Shown here: positions 1 through 11,680 of the stretch, one piece after another
Numbering within the stretch: the first letter of the stretch is position 1
Layout of the letters: each line of letters opens with the position of its first letter
Origin: Agelaius tricolor
Lineage: Eukaryota; Chordata; Aves; Passeriformes; Icteridae
Length of the DNA stretch: 64,000 nucleotides
Assembly: GCA_023055355.1 (NCBI GenBank)
Contig: JALJCS010000007.1
Location: 5,878,001 to 5,942,000, forward strand
Direction: 5' to 3'
Position numbers and translations under genes: made by a program
Notes under the pieces: generated by a model
Told to the model about the DNA's origin: nothing
What the model saw: only the letters and a program-made list of their open reading frames with translations
Database searches by the model: none

Positions 1-45
1 GCAGTATTTTCTGTACTCACATTTTTTTTCTTTCCAATCAAACAG

Positions 46-110
46 CTCACAGCAGACCAGAATCTCAAGTTCATTGAACCTTTCTGCAAAATTGCTGCCA
101 AATCAAAGGA
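46..110 (+). CDS. RRP1B: RRP1B exon (Nop52-type domain, first in window)
   Basis: Starts after an AACAG acceptor and ends before GTAAGT. It encodes L-T-ADQNLKFIEPFCKIAAKSK and two bases of the next codon (Asp). This block is nearly identical across vertebrate RRP1/RRP1B proteins and sits in the second half of the conserved N-terminal domain. Confidence 0.93.
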
Positions 111-3100
111 GTAAGTTTGATGAAAGAATAAATATTTTTAAGAATTAAGAAACTCTGAATATGGTAATAAATGGATCAAAAAATCATAATTTCATAATGT
201 AGAGAAAGAAGGGTATTTTACCAGCAATGTGCACAGTCATATGAAAATAACTTGTGTTTATCAAAGCTATAGATAGTCTCCATGGATTTATAAGAACTCT
301 ATCAACCTTTGTTGGTTAATTTGCCCAGTTATTTTAATTTTTTTAATGCATAGAGCAGCTGAGCTGCTTCTTTGCAGTGTAATATAGGTCAGCATATAAA
401 GAGTGACATTTAAGAGGGGCACATTAGCAGGACACTGCTTGGATTAAAGGATTTCTGTTTAGGGAGTAACAGGTTGACTTTCATAATCTGAAGAGTTTGG
501 TGTTCTTCCACATTCTTTGTCATCCATTTTCCCTCAAATTCCCACTTTTTTAACCTGGGAGGGAGGGTGTTTATGGTCTGCCTTTGGGCTCACCCTGCTC
601 TCTGTGACAGTCGGCGTGTGCTCCACGCTGTGGCCACCGGTGTCTTCGAGATGATCGTGGACCAGTCCCCCTTCGCCATCGAGGACCTGATGAAAGAGCT
701 GGGTACCAACAGTGATGAGGAGAATGCTTCTGAAGAAGGCAGACAGGAAAATGAAGAGATGCTTAAAACCAAAGGTAAGGAGGAAACTCTAAATTTCCCT
801 GGTAAGAGTTGCTAGGAAACAGGTTTCAGGAAACCCGTTTCCTGAAAATACATTTCTGTTCTAAACCAATCAAACACATGTTCAGGATGTTGTAAGGGTA
901 ATTGTGTTTTCCTGTCTTCCCTTCAGATGTGCTTAGTAAAGCTTGTTCTTTGGAGTCACTTATCTCAGACAAAATATTAATATTCAGTCTTTTTTCTATA
1001 ATAGCAGACAGATCTCTGTCAAGAAAATCAGCACAGAATGCTGAAAACACAGAGGGTATTAATGAAAATGCTGATGATGGGATCGGGACTGTTCTTCAGG
1101 TTAGTGGCTCTTTTGCTCTGTTAATGATATTTCTGCTCTCTTTTTTCCCCCATTCCTTTCAAGAGATGAAGAAGTAAAGGGTGTTAATGGATAAACACGT
1201 TAGAAAATTTTAATCTCCTGATTTATTATAAGGTGGTATTTATGTAATGTGTATTCTAGCAGTGGTAGTAAAATAAATCCATGTCTAAATTCCTCTTTCC
1301 TCTCTCCCATATCTTCTGTTGTCTGCTCCTCCCTTCCTGTTCCAAGATTTAAAAAATGTGTATGCTAAAAGTCAAGTCAGTGAGGGTGGGGAAGCAATCA
1401 GCCTAATTTTCATTGAACATGGATGATGGGATACATTGAGGAGAGAGAGTAATATGTTACAATTTGGGCTTTTAAACCCAGGGCAAGTGAAGTGTAGTGA
1501 TTCTGACAGATCCTCCCATCAAACACACTTGCAGGTGGATACACTTCATGTATTTGTGGCTTTTAAACAAGAATTAGGACATGGCACACTTTAAATCTGA
1601 TATTTAGCTAAATATTTATGGGAGTTTTGAAGTGGGTTGGCTTTTCTCTTGAGTAAGAAATCAGGTTAGGAACATTTGAGAACATGATACCAAGTTCAGC
1701 TGTTCTGTTAATGAAGCAGCCATCTGTACAAGTCAGTGTGTGAAGAGGGCGTAAATTTCAACAGGAAAACATTTTGGGTTTAAAGGAGGTGTCTGCTTCA
1801 AGATGTGTATCTTTACAAGTTACCTATTGAACTTAATACTTGATATATTTGTAACACGAGTTGCACTGGGTTGTCTTGCATGGATAAACTAAGAACAGCT
1901 GTGTTGTACTTTCCTCCAACAGTTTGATTACAAGGCTGTTGCTGACAAAATCTTCGAATTTGCCAGCAAGAAAAACACACCTTCCCTGAACAGAAAGCGG
2001 CTGTACAAGCTGGTCAAAAAGTGAGTTCTGCTGAAATACACCTTGTCCTAAGCTACTTTGGTTTTCTTTCTGCCCAACCTGTCTTGTCCTGACACCATTG
2101 TCATGCTGTTCCTCATTGGTACCAGCCAGCTGCAGCCAGCTGGGGTTTATCTGCACAGTGTGGGTTTGATCTGCAGGATGTGACATCAGCTTGGGTGTGA
2201 TGCAAGGAACAGATGCAGCAAAAGTGTTAAATTGTTGTTTTCTCAATACTTTCAGTGATTTGGTTTGAGTAGGGGGGTTACTGAGGCAGATCTCTTCTGG
2301 AGTTTGTAACTTCCTATGCAAAAATATGTTGTTCCTGTTTTGACAAAACCATAGTAAGTGCAGTGATGCTGTTCTGCTAGTGTTATTATTGGTACTGATT
2401 GTGCAATAATGTTTTGGTTTTTCTTTTCTCCCTTCCTCTCACCTGCAGGTTCCAGGACTTGGCAGAAGGTAAGGACTGAGCAGCAGATAGAAACAGTAGT
2501 CTCTGTCTTTATTTTCCATTAAATTACATATCATGTTCCCATACAATGTGTATTGGAATTATTTTTTCCTCATTTTTTAATGTGCATTTCAGAAATATTA
2601 TATTGGGGGTTTTGTGGGTTTTAAAAATCTCATTAAGACACATTACACATATTTTGGAGATGGCCAAATTCCTTTCACAATTTGAGCAACCCTGTACTTT
2701 TTTCTTAAATGAAAGATGATTATTTTTGCTTAAGCAAATAGGAGTGGGTCATATGTTTTTCTTTAAGGTTGGGTGGGGGAAAAGGAGTTGTTTTTTTCTT
2801 TCTGTGAGAGTTATGCTGTTTATGAGCAGCATAACTCTTCATAGAAGTAGGACTCTCAGTTTCCTCATACCTTATCCTTCCTCAACAGGAATCTTCCCCC
2901 AAGATATTCCTGAAGAAGTTTCTACAGATGAAGATGATGATGATGAATCCGGTAGGCGAAAGCGAAAGAAAAAAGCTGTGAAGCCTTGGCAGCAAAATGA
3001 GCTGGAAAAAATAGAAGGTAAGGGAAGATCAATATTTGGGAGAGAGACAATCTGCAATGACTTGAGCAGTTTGGCAAAGTGTCAGATAAAAGCTGTTCTG

Positions 3101-6100
3101 AGGAAGGCAACACTATTGTTCAGGATGTGCTGATTTGTATCCTGTTGTGATGAAGGTTAAATGTGAAATTCAGTTCTCTTGGGTGGGTGGATTTCTCTTG
3201 CTAATTCTGGGGCAAGCATCACCTCAAAAAATTCAGTCAAAAGCAGAATTGAAAGCAGCTGTTTGCATTGCTCCTGTAGGAAAGCAGAAACATGTCTTAA
3301 AACAGGAGGAGTGTTAGAATATAAGAATTTGGGATGTTGAAATACTTAACCCCTGAGCTGCCCTTCTGATGGGCTTAACAGGTGGGTAATAATAACTCTT
3401 TTTAGGGATGTTCCTATGAAAAATAGGGTTGCCACAGGGAATGGTTTAGATCTTACCTGTGACAAGGCAAAATTAGAAAAATATTAATTAGGCTAGATGT
3501 CATCAGGCTGCAGTGTCCTGAGCAGCTGTAACAGTAAAACTGTGCAGGCTGATAACAGGAAAATGATGCACCTATTTTAAAATAAAAGAACAAAAATAGA
3601 ATAGAATTCAGTTGTTGTGAGTACCTTTGTGTTTCACATGTATGTTATGGCATTGTTTTTGGGATGGATTTAGAGGATAAAGAAGATCTGTCAAGTGGGA
3701 AGGTGCCATCAGTTCCCCAGAGGAAGAGGAAAAAAAGGAAGAAGAGGGACAACCCAAGTGCTGATTCTGGAACAGCTGATGGAAATTGTGAGGAGGGAAA
3801 AGCTGAAACATCTGGATCCAATGCTTCTAGCCAGGAAAAGGTGCCAGAAAATAAAAAGGAGAGGAAGAGAAAAAAAATTGTAGTAAATGAGGCCAGTGAG
3901 ACCACAGATGTAGCAACTGACACCAGAGAAAATCACAGTATCTGTGTGCAGAACAGCCTGAGTGATGCAGAACAGAGTAAAAAGAGTCAGCTGAAGAAAA
4001 TGAATCCTAAAGTGCAGAATGTTCCTGCAAAACCAGCGTGTCAGAATAGACCAGCCACTGCCAGTGCAGCAGAGGATGTCAGCCCTTCTGTCACTCTGTT
4101 ACCCCCCAAGGCTGTGAAAAAGAAGCAGAAAGGAGGGGCTGTCCTGGTGAATGGGGATCCCCCTGTGCAGCAAACTGACCTGAAACCCAGCAAGGAAGGC
4201 TTGCTAGGGACCCTGCCAAGAAAGGCAGGGGCTGAATCTGCACCCTCCACAAAGGACACACTGAAGACAAAGACAAAGTTAGTTGGTTTGGAAGGGATGA
4301 AAGTCTCCAGTCAGAATGGAGCAACTCTGAAAAAGAAGAGAAAAGTGAAAGAGGTGCTAAACTCTGTCGAAGCCAATGGAGTTCTGGAGACTGTATGCAA
4401 GAAAAACAGGAAGGTGGTATGTACATCTCATTCTTTTCTCTGCCTGCTTCAGGAACTGCCAGGCTCATTTTCTGATCTGGCTTGAGCTTTCTGAGCATGG
4501 GGCTGCTTGGGCTGCGTGCTGATGTCATCATGCATTGTCACCAGAAAAGAACTTGATTCCCCAGAAATCCACACACTGCTACAGTGTCACACCCTCCTGT
4601 ACAATGACACTAAATCCTGTGCCAGCCACTCAGCTGGAAGAACCTATCTAGCTGAAAAATGGGATGTTAGGGGCAAGATGGGGTTGTCTTTTTTTTTGTC
4701 CTTTTTTTTTCTTTGGTCCCTGGGTTAATGATTCTTTTGCACTGGGTCTCTGTTTGAGCTTTACAGCATGCTCACAAAGGGCATCATATTTTGGCAAAAC
4801 AGTGAGAAATGGGAAGATGGGACATCCCTTCTGCAGCAGCAGCAGCACACTAGATTAGGATCAGCTCCTTGTGAAACTGCTCACAGCAATTCCAGGAGTG
4901 GCTTCTGCTTGCTCACTGCTCCATCTTAAAAAAACTGATAGGACTGTCTGGGGAAATGATTTGGGAAAGAGAATATTGGAATATACACTGGAACATTGGA
5001 ATAGAGAATATGACACTGTGACCTTTAATGGCTGTGTGATCACATGTATGAATGGTCCAGTTTTTATAAACACAACACTGTGCTTGTTCACTAGGGAGGT
5101 CTGATGTCTTCTTGTTCAAAAATGTATGCCTTGCAGTTTGGGAATAACCAATTTTTTTGACCTCTCTACCTTCACCCCCATTTTCTCCCTTGTAATAGGT
5201 AGAATAGTGTTGATTTTTCTCAATGATTTGAAAGTCAGAAAGCATTTTGCACTGTATAATTTTGATAGTGGTTAAGAAAGAGAGTGCAGGTGTTCTTCCC
5301 TCTCCTGCTACTGAAATTCTTTTTAACTGCTCATTTCCCATGTGCATATTCACCCTAACACATTCAGGAGTTTAGTTACATTCTTGGAAGTCTTGCTGAC
5401 AGTCTTACTTTGGTGGAAAAAAATTCATGAAGCACAGATGAGATTATGAGTACAAAAAAGAGTTAAAGCTTCATGTTTTGAACCTATGAACTCACTTCTG
5501 TTTGATTTATGTTTAAACCTGTAGGATTAGTTAAGTAGTGCAGCCTTGTATATGGAAATAGAACTACTCAGTCCTTCAGGAGAAAAAATTCATATTGAAA
5601 CTTTGCTTAAATAGGAATAAAATAACTGACATTTTCTGGTTTTTGATGATGAAGTGCTGAGAGGGAGGAGCCAAAAGGTTTCTCTCTCCCCACTATTCAA
5701 ACTGCATTTCTCTCACTGTGGGGCTTCCAAAGTAAGGAACCATTGCCTTTGTCTCCTACCTCAATATTCCATGTTTCACACCTGGTTTTTCTTTGCCTAT
5801 AAAAGTTTAATTTCCAAGAAAATATGATTATGACACCCCCATGTCTTTCTGTGAGAGTTTGCTGCAGGTGACCAATAGGTTCCAAAACCTGTGAGAGACT
5901 CAAGACAAGAAGTTCCTGTAGACTTCGTGGGAGTGAGTTGTTGGCATAACTTAGTGTAGGCACTGAGGGAAAGGCAGCAGCACAACCCAGCACTGGCCTG
6001 TTGGCTGGCAGGGCATGGGCTACTGGGTCACTCTTCATGTGGAATTCCAAAGAAATTATGGCATTTGCTTTTTCTTGCTCAGTCCACACAGTTGTGTGAG

Positions 6101-9100
6101 TGTGTGTGTTAAAAGGGATGGAGACAAGGAAAGGCACTTTGAAGTTGAGTCAGGAGGAGAGGGAGAATACTGATGGAAGAAAGAAGAGGTCAGGGGAAAG
6201 TTTAAATTGTACAAATGAGGAGGAAATTAAGCTTTGCTAATTTTGTTTTCATTGCTTGAGAAATAACATGTTGTTTTCTTTCCTTGTTTTAGTTATGCAA
6301 TCCTGGCCTTGTGCCCAGAAATGAGGGACATGTTTTGATTCTTGATTTCAAGGACAACACACACCTCCAGAGAGTTAGCTTCAAATATTCAGAGGAAAGA
6401 GGAGGAGACGAAGGGGAAAAAAAAAACAGATGAGATCAGCATTATTTCAGAGTTGTCTCCACAATTCAGAAAAGGAGAAGTCTTGTGGTTTTTCCTTTTA
6501 TTTGAAGCAGAAGTGATTTTCAAATCAAAAGAGGCCATATCTGCTGTGCATTTCCCAGTTTGTCAGTGACTATCTTTGGAATTCCATGTCTGTAGGTTGA
6601 TGAGAAGCATAACTGAACTTTCCCTCACCACAGTCCACAGACAGCAGGTTAGAAAGCTCTGCCAGTGCAAGTCCTAAGAATTGCCTGGTACTGGAGACAA
6701 GAATTGCTTTAAATACCATAAAAGTATGGATTTTAGGCAGCAAACCACCAGCATTACACAATACTGAATTTCTGAAAGTGTAGTCAGATTTCATACTCCA
6801 TTTTTTCCTTCAAAGTCTTCATCTTAGCCCAAAGCTGTGTTTGTTCATTAGTTATTTATCTAATTCATCCAGGGGTACCACAGAAGAGTTTTGGCTTATG
6901 GTGAAGGAAAAAAAATGATCACTTGTGTGCAGGAGAGATGGATCAATTGCAAAGTATCCTCATGCACATGGAGAAAACATGTTTGTTTGCACTCTGCTGG
7001 GCTTGGCAGATATATTACAAATTCTTCCTTTTGTGCTGTGCAATGACTTTCCTATTTCTGCACAGAGCTTGCCTTCAACTTATGCTTTCAGTCATGCTAA
7101 TTGCAAAATTACCTTCTGGGAGCTAAACATGGTGATTTAACTGATGTGAGTGTGTGGTCAGCACTGGTCACAGCACCAGGTATTATTTAATACAGAACTT
7201 TGTACTGAAGCATTTTCCCTTTCCTTCCTTGACAGGAAAGCAGTGCTGCTCTGCCACCATTAAAGAAAAAGAAAGCAAAACCAGGAAGTGATTTTGTAAA
7301 ATTTGAAAAATCAACTGTACCAAAGGCAGTGTTCTTCAGGAAAGCCAGAAGCACCATCTCTTCCCCCAGGACACCCATGCAGGTGAGGTGATCTCACAAA
7401 GGGCAGCTGAGTCTGGGAACAAATGTCTTCCCAAGCAAGCTCCTCATCACTCATGATGTCTTTTCCACTCTCTGTTAGTCTCCTAACATGAGCTGATATA
7501 ACTGGAAATGCTGCTGCTGTAGACAGAGTCACACATGGCTCCAGAGTTTCAGAAAATGAGTTAGAGATGTCTCTGAAATCTCTTCTTCCCTCCCATCTGC
7601 TTTCAGTCTTCTTGTTGAACATGCACCATTCTGAACCTGCTTATTTCACAAGAAAGCAAAAACAAACTGATTTCAGTCTCACAAAGGGACTTTAAGCCTC
7701 CATTTCTTGTTTGTGGAAAGTAGCAAGAGTGCAGGGCTTCAAAAGTCTGACCTCTTCTCTAGACCTTTTTAACATTTAAAGCTTTCCAAGTCCTCTTAGT
7801 TTGAGGCCTGAGTGCAGTAGGGCCAGTCTGTTTAACACACAAATATCCTCTTGTTTGTTGATGACTTACATAATGACACTAAGGAGACTATGTGATTTCT
7901 GCACAAATGCAATATGTTTGCTTTTGGCTAGGAAAACAGTGCTGTCTTAGCTGCAGTCAGTGCCAGAGGAGTGGGGCAATTCTAAGCAAAATGAAGGAAG
8001 AAGTAGGCTGTTTTACATCAATGGGTGCAAATGAAAGAACTCAAAGCATTGCCTCAAAAATCCCCTTTTATTTTATGTCTTTATTTTGCTTTATAGCTGA
8101 ACAAACTGCAGACACCCAGCTCCAAAAGAGTCACGTTTGGCTTGAATAAAAACATGACTGCAGGTGAGTCTGATACGTGTGTGTGTCCACAGTGTCTCTG
8201 GTAACTGAGGAATGGGGAAGTGATACACACTCACACACCTGTGAGACACCTCTAAAACAGGATGGTTCTGTTCCTGTCTCAGTATTTGTGTTTAGTTTAC
8301 AAACCCTGCTCAAGTTCCTTCCCAGAGGAGATGGTAAAGTTTAGGACATTCAGCCCTGCAGCTAGACCTGAGCAATTCCAGGGTGCTGCATTAGTGACCT
8401 GCAGAAGGAGCCTCATGGGTGGAAAACTGCAGCAGGGTGCTGAACTTACCTTCCTGAGCTGCCTGTGTGCAGAGCTCCTCTGGAAACACCTGCACTTCAC
8501 AGTCTTCATTGCTCACTTCTGTTTCCCAAGGCAAAGATGCTGACATGCTGATAAAATCAGACTTAGTAGCAAAGTTTGCTTTTTATTTTGGCTGCTTGTG
8601 GCTTATGAATGATCATGAGTAGATAAAGGTCACTTCCCTTCTGTAAGCAGGGGGTATTTTCCCTGTTAAATAAATGTCTTGCTCCATAGCATACAATTAT
8701 ATTCCATGTATTCATTTAGCTACTTTTTAACTCTCTGAAGTGTGCAAAAGGTCAAGTTCAAACTGAGAACAGTGTATTTAGGTAAATGTCTTCATGTCAA
8801 TATAACACAGCTGAACAAAATGAAAAATAAGTGTCTCCCTGCTGGCTGAGGGGATGGCCAGGAGTCTCTAGAACTGTTCAGCAGTCAGAGTAGAGACACT
8901 GCTTACCCACTGTCATCTTTTAAAGCTGGGTGGGGTATTTTCCAGGATAGCTGGAACACTCGTGTCTGAGGAAAAGGCCCAGGGTCTCTGGTGCTCTGTG
9001 GAACCACGGGGAGGGTTCACAGTGGATTGCAGCAGACCCTGTTCCCCAAGGGCTGTTACTGTCATATTTTCTGAAAAATCCCTTTGCTCAGGATTTTTCT

Positions 9101-9848
9101 CATTGGAAGCTGAGAAGCATCAGAGAAAAATGAAAATAATAATTATCTGATTGCTTCTCCTGTGTTTGCTGCTTTGGAATGTGGTCTGGACATTGTTTAC
9201 CCCAACTGGTCATTCTTTGATTGGTTTCATGTGAATTGTTTTGACTTAATAACCAATCACCTCCAGCTTTGTCGGGACTCTGGAAGCAGTCACGAGTTTT
9301 CATTGTCATTCTTTGTAGCCTTCTGTCTGTATCCTTTCTCTATTCTTTAGTATACTTTTAGTATACCTTTCTTGAATATAATATAATACCATAAAATAAT
9401 AAATTAGCCTTCTAAGAACATAGAGTCAGATTCATCAATTCCTCCTTCATCCTGGCAATCCCAAAAATACCACAGAGGGGCTCTGCTGAGAGATGTGCTT
9501 CACTACCATCTCTTTTCTCTGCCAAGGCTTCTGAGCCTTGCTGGGCTTGAGGATCCAACTCAGGCTTCTAGGGCTGGGAAGTTACACAATTGACTGACAG
9601 GCCCAGTTATTCCAGGGGTTGAACTTCATTTTAATTTGTTGACTTGTTTTTCAACAGAATTCAAAAAGACTGACAAAAGTATATTGGTGAGCCCAGAAGG
9701 ACCCTCCCGCGTGGCTTTCAATCCTGAACAGAAACCTCGTCATGGGGTGCTGAAGTCACCCACAGTGACCCCAGCAAAAGAACCCCAAATGAAGAGACCA
9801 TTTACTATGTCAGCTAAGAAGAGATCAACTGCTGTGGACTTCTTTTAA
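46..9848 (+). CDS. RRP1B: RRP1B, ribosomal RNA processing 1B (3' ten coding exons; 5' end outside window)
   Basis: Coding segments: 46-110, 611-774, 1008-1099, 1923-2020, 2449-2468, 2889-3017, 3674-4416, 7236-7382, 8097-8163, 9658-9848. They total 1,716 nt, stay in one frame through every GT/AG junction, and give 571 residues plus TAA. The order is: end of the Nop52-type domain (ADQNLKFIEPFCKIAAKSKD, then FDYKAVADKIFEF and NRKRLYKLVKKFQDL), an acidic stretch, a long lysine-rich low-complexity exon, then the conserved tail SDFVKF, RVTFGLNKNMTAEFKKTDKS and a terminal DFF. The tail is the RRP1B version; the paralogue RRP1 ends differently, which decides the name. Known of the family: nucleolar protein in pre-60S rRNA maturation; RRP1B also brings protein phosphatase 1 to the nucleolus through an RVxF-type motif. 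The first exons are missing because the window starts inside the gene. Confidence 0.93.
611..774 (+). CDS. RRP1B: RRP1B exon (end of Nop52-type core and acidic linker)
   Basis: The acceptor TGACAG and donor GTAAGG complete the split Asp codon and leave one base. The first part, VLHAVATGVFEMIVDQSPFAIEDL, is conserved with human RRP1B. It is followed by a Glu/Asp-rich linker with no recognised fold. Confidence 0.92.
1008..1099 (+). CDS. RRP1B: RRP1B exon (linker); alternative 5' acceptor at 927
   Basis: Encodes a Ser/Asn-rich linker (DRSLSRKSAQNAENTE...) ending GTVLQ directly before the FDYKAVAD block. The acceptor used here is ATAGCAG at 1007. A second good acceptor, preceded by a pyrimidine tract (CTTCAG, ends 926), would add 81 nt (27 codons) in frame with no stop. 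The shorter form was preferred because the added residues are hydrophobic and unlike the charged linker of human RRP1B, while SRK after the 1008 start lines up with the human sequence. Confidence 0.78.
1923..2020 (+). CDS. RRP1B: RRP1B exon (FDYKAVAD block)
   Basis: Follows CCAACAG and precedes GTGAGT. It encodes FDYKAVADKIFEFASKKN and then NRKRLYKLVKK, the most recognisable downstream block of the RRP1 family after the linker. The phase is 0 in and 2 out. Confidence 0.95.
2449..2468 (+). CDS. RRP1B: RRP1B 20-nt micro-exon
   Basis: A 20-base exon between CACCTGCAG and GTAAGG that encodes FQDLAEG with split codons at both ends. It is required to keep the frame between its neighbours and to supply the conserved KKFQDL(A/S)EG junction. 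Too short to be seen as an open reading frame on its own. Confidence 0.9.
2889..3017 (+). CDS. RRP1B: RRP1B exon (acidic patch and basic cluster)
   Basis: Starts after CTCAACAG and ends before GTAAGG. It encodes IFPQDIPEEVSTDEDDDDES and then the basic cluster GRRKRKKKAVK, a likely nuclear or nucleolar localisation signal. The IFP(Q/E)D(E)IPE start is shared with RRP1, while the acidic run resembles the human RRP1B ADEDD segment. Confidence 0.9.
3674..4416 (+). CDS. RRP1B: RRP1B long lysine-rich exon
   Basis: A 743-nt exon that encodes about 248 residues of low-complexity, Lys/Ser/Glu-rich protein with several basic clusters (QRKRKKRKKR, KERKRKK, KKKRKVKE). These are typical nucleolar retention signals and fit the long variable exon of RRP1B. 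The acceptor (GGATTTAG) has a weak pyrimidine tract and is set by frame continuity. The donor is GTATGT after the codons for Lys-Val. Near the end, EANGVLET matches the conserved NGVLE block of human RRP1B. Confidence 0.9.
4417..7235 (+). other. RRP1B intron, 2.8 kb
   Basis: Unique-looking intron DNA of mixed composition. A T-rich run lies near 4,688-4,712. The open frames here are short and show no family resemblance; I saw no transposon with confidence. Confidence 0.75.
7236..7382 (+). CDS. RRP1B: RRP1B exon (SDFVKF block)
   Basis: A 147-nt phase-0 exon between TTGACAG and GTGAGG. It encodes LPPLKKKKAK, then GSDFVKFEK and PKAVFFRKARS. The SDFVKF...PK..FFR(K/R)A pattern is diagnostic of RRP1B and absent from RRP1. 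Confidence 0.95.
7383..8096 (+). other. RRP1B intron, 0.7 kb
   Basis: Ends with a typical T-rich acceptor tract and TTATAG. Nothing else recognised. Confidence 0.75.
8097..8163 (+). CDS. RRP1B: RRP1B exon with RVxF PP1-docking motif
   Basis: Encodes LNKLQTPSSKRVTFGLNKNM and TA. The sequence Arg-Val-Thr-Phe is an RVxF-type docking site for protein phosphatase 1; human RRP1B has Lys-Val-Thr-Phe at the same place and uses it to recruit PP1 to nucleoli. Function in this species is inferred from that conservation. Confidence 0.95.
8164..9657 (+). other. RRP1B last intron, containing an LTR-like insertion
   Basis: About 1.5 kb. It holds the sense-orientation LTR-like copy at 9,060-9,474; the rest is unrecognised. 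Confidence 0.75.
9060..9474 (+). mobile_element. LTR-like interspersed repeat, copy A
   Basis: Shares its whole length with copies at 21,001-21,415 (reverse) and 31,044-31,447 (same sense). Common blocks include TCATATTTTCTGAAAAATCC near the start, a cttctcctgtgtt block, GAGTTTTCATT, CCTTCTGTCTGTATCCTTTC and an AT-rich stretch with AATAAA at 9,398-9,403. Length near 415 bp, TG at the start, an internal polyadenylation signal and no coding capacity suggest a solo long terminal repeat of an endogenous retrovirus. The family name was not determined, and no clear target-site duplication was found. Confidence 0.7.
9658..9848 (+). CDS. RRP1B: RRP1B last coding exon and stop
   Basis: Begins after TTCAACAG and encodes EFKKTDKSILVSPEGPSRVA and so on through EQKPRHGVLKSP to a terminal VDFF, then TAA at 9846-9848. 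This tail is nearly invariant in vertebrate RRP1B. Confidence 0.96.
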
Positions 9849-11680
9849 ACCAACAAATGTGGCCTACTTTTGTACAGGACATTTTGCTAACCTAGAATGT
9901 TCTCTGGAGGTATTTTGAACTTCTTTATTTTTTTAAGTTAATACAAATTGTATATACAAAATTCTGATTATGACCTGGGTCATTGCTATTTTGAAACCAC
10001 TTCAGCTCTACCTTCAAATACTTGTTTTGTCTTTTTACAGAAAAGAAACAAAACCCAATCTCTGCTCAGGTTTGGTCTACAAAAAGTATGGTCTCCGCCC
10101 ATATCATTCCCAAGAGACTTGTCCATTTAATGAAGGAATGTTCAGGGTTTGATTGTTCCAGAGATTTTTTTTTTTTTTTGAGCCAGTGTAAGACAACTTG
10201 CACTTCATGCTGTTAAACTGTCTTTCATTAGACAGAGCTTAAATTGCAAAAAGGCAATGCAAATTTTAAGCCTACTTGATCATGTATTTTAAAATTCTAC
10301 TCTGTCATTTATCATGTGTCACCCCTGGCATTCTGTTAATTCTTCTGGAAATAATGATTACCTTGTGTGTCTGTTTAATAACAGCTGGACTTGGGTAGCT
10401 TTGCAGCTAGCAAGAGAGCTTTCCCTGGGATAAGAAACCCTTAGCTGTTGCTCAAGTGGTCACTGGTGCAAATAAACCTTCACAGCTGGTTGCCTGCTGA
10501 GCTGGGGACAAGTCACCCCATTATTTTCAGTCATGCAAGTGCCAAAGCTGGCTTGAGCCTGTCACACTGTGAGCTGGCTCCTTCTCTTCACTGAACTGAA
10601 ATTCATGCAGGAGAAATCTTTGATATTTCCAGGTCTTCCCCCAGCCCCCTCTGCTGCCTTTCCTGAAGGTCTGCCAGGACTCCTGGGTTTCTGCTTTAGC
10701 AGCTGGTGCTACGACACTGAGCCACAACTCAGCCCTGCTTCAGTGCATGAACCTCACTGAAGTGAGCTAGATGGCTGTGGTGCATCTTTGGGTAGGACAC
10801 ATCTCTCTGAAAGCTTTGTGCCTCTCACTACAGGGTGAAACTTTACAGCCCATGCAGCTTGGTTTTAGTTTTGATGTAGAATCAGATGTCCACTTGGCAT
10901 TTCTTGGAGTTCAGTTTTTATTTGGATATTTTATTACTACTCTGCGTGTTTTGTTTTTAATTTGCTTCTTTGGTAAAGATTGAGGTGCATTGCTGCAAGA
11001 GATCATTTATGTCATCTGAATGGGAACAGTGAGGAGGGGAAGAGTAGATTAAAATAAAAGTTTTTTGATACAATTGAAAGATTTGAAATCTTTCTTTGGA
11101 AATTTTCCTTATGTGAATGAGGCAAAAGCTTTGCAGCAGATCTCTACATTAGAGCTCAGCTTGGAAGCACAGCCTGGTGCCAGAGCAAAGTTGTTTATGA
11201 AGCTTCACACCAGTTATTGCTGTGATCCTGTAAGAGAGAGGGTGAACCTGCTTCATTACCTTGTCTTAGGATAACTGGATTATCAGTTAAATAAACTGAT
11301 AAATGCTTATTTAGCTACTTCACCCAGCAGAAGTAGATTTTGTGACATATTTGCATACTTCAGTGTGGATTTTACCAGTCCTCTGCCAGATAACTCCTCG
11401 TAAGCAACGGTATTGAAACTGTTCTTTTGTACCTCATCTACAATTGCTTCACAATGCTGGGGTACTCCCAGATGGCTGTTTGGTCTCAGCTGCTCAATTC
11501 TAATCTGTCCCAGCTCTCTCACTATGTTTGTGACAGTCCATGGTTTGTGGTACTGCCAGAAATTAATTTTGCTCTTGTCTTTTCCCATTTACAGTGAAGA
11601 ACTGAATTTCATTTGGTTTTGGTATTGGTCTAGGCTGTAGCTCTTTCTGTGATCAATAAAGAACTCTGGAGAATACATTG
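9849..11680 (+). other. RRP1B: Probable RRP1B 3' untranslated region
   Basis: No intron signals or coding frames are evident after the stop. AATAAA hexamers occur at 10,471, 11,053, 11,290 and 11,655. The last is followed by T- and GT-rich sequence and is a reasonable distal end, but which site is used cannot be decided from sequence alone. Confidence 0.45.

Larger units (their letters stand above)
111..3673 (+). other. RRP1B introns between the first seven visible exons
   Basis: The introns are 111-610, 775-1007, 1100-1922, 2021-2448, 2469-2888 and 3018-3673. All have GT/AG ends. No interspersed repeat, RNA gene or further conserved exon was recognised in them, apart from the alternative acceptor at 926. 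Confidence 0.8.
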
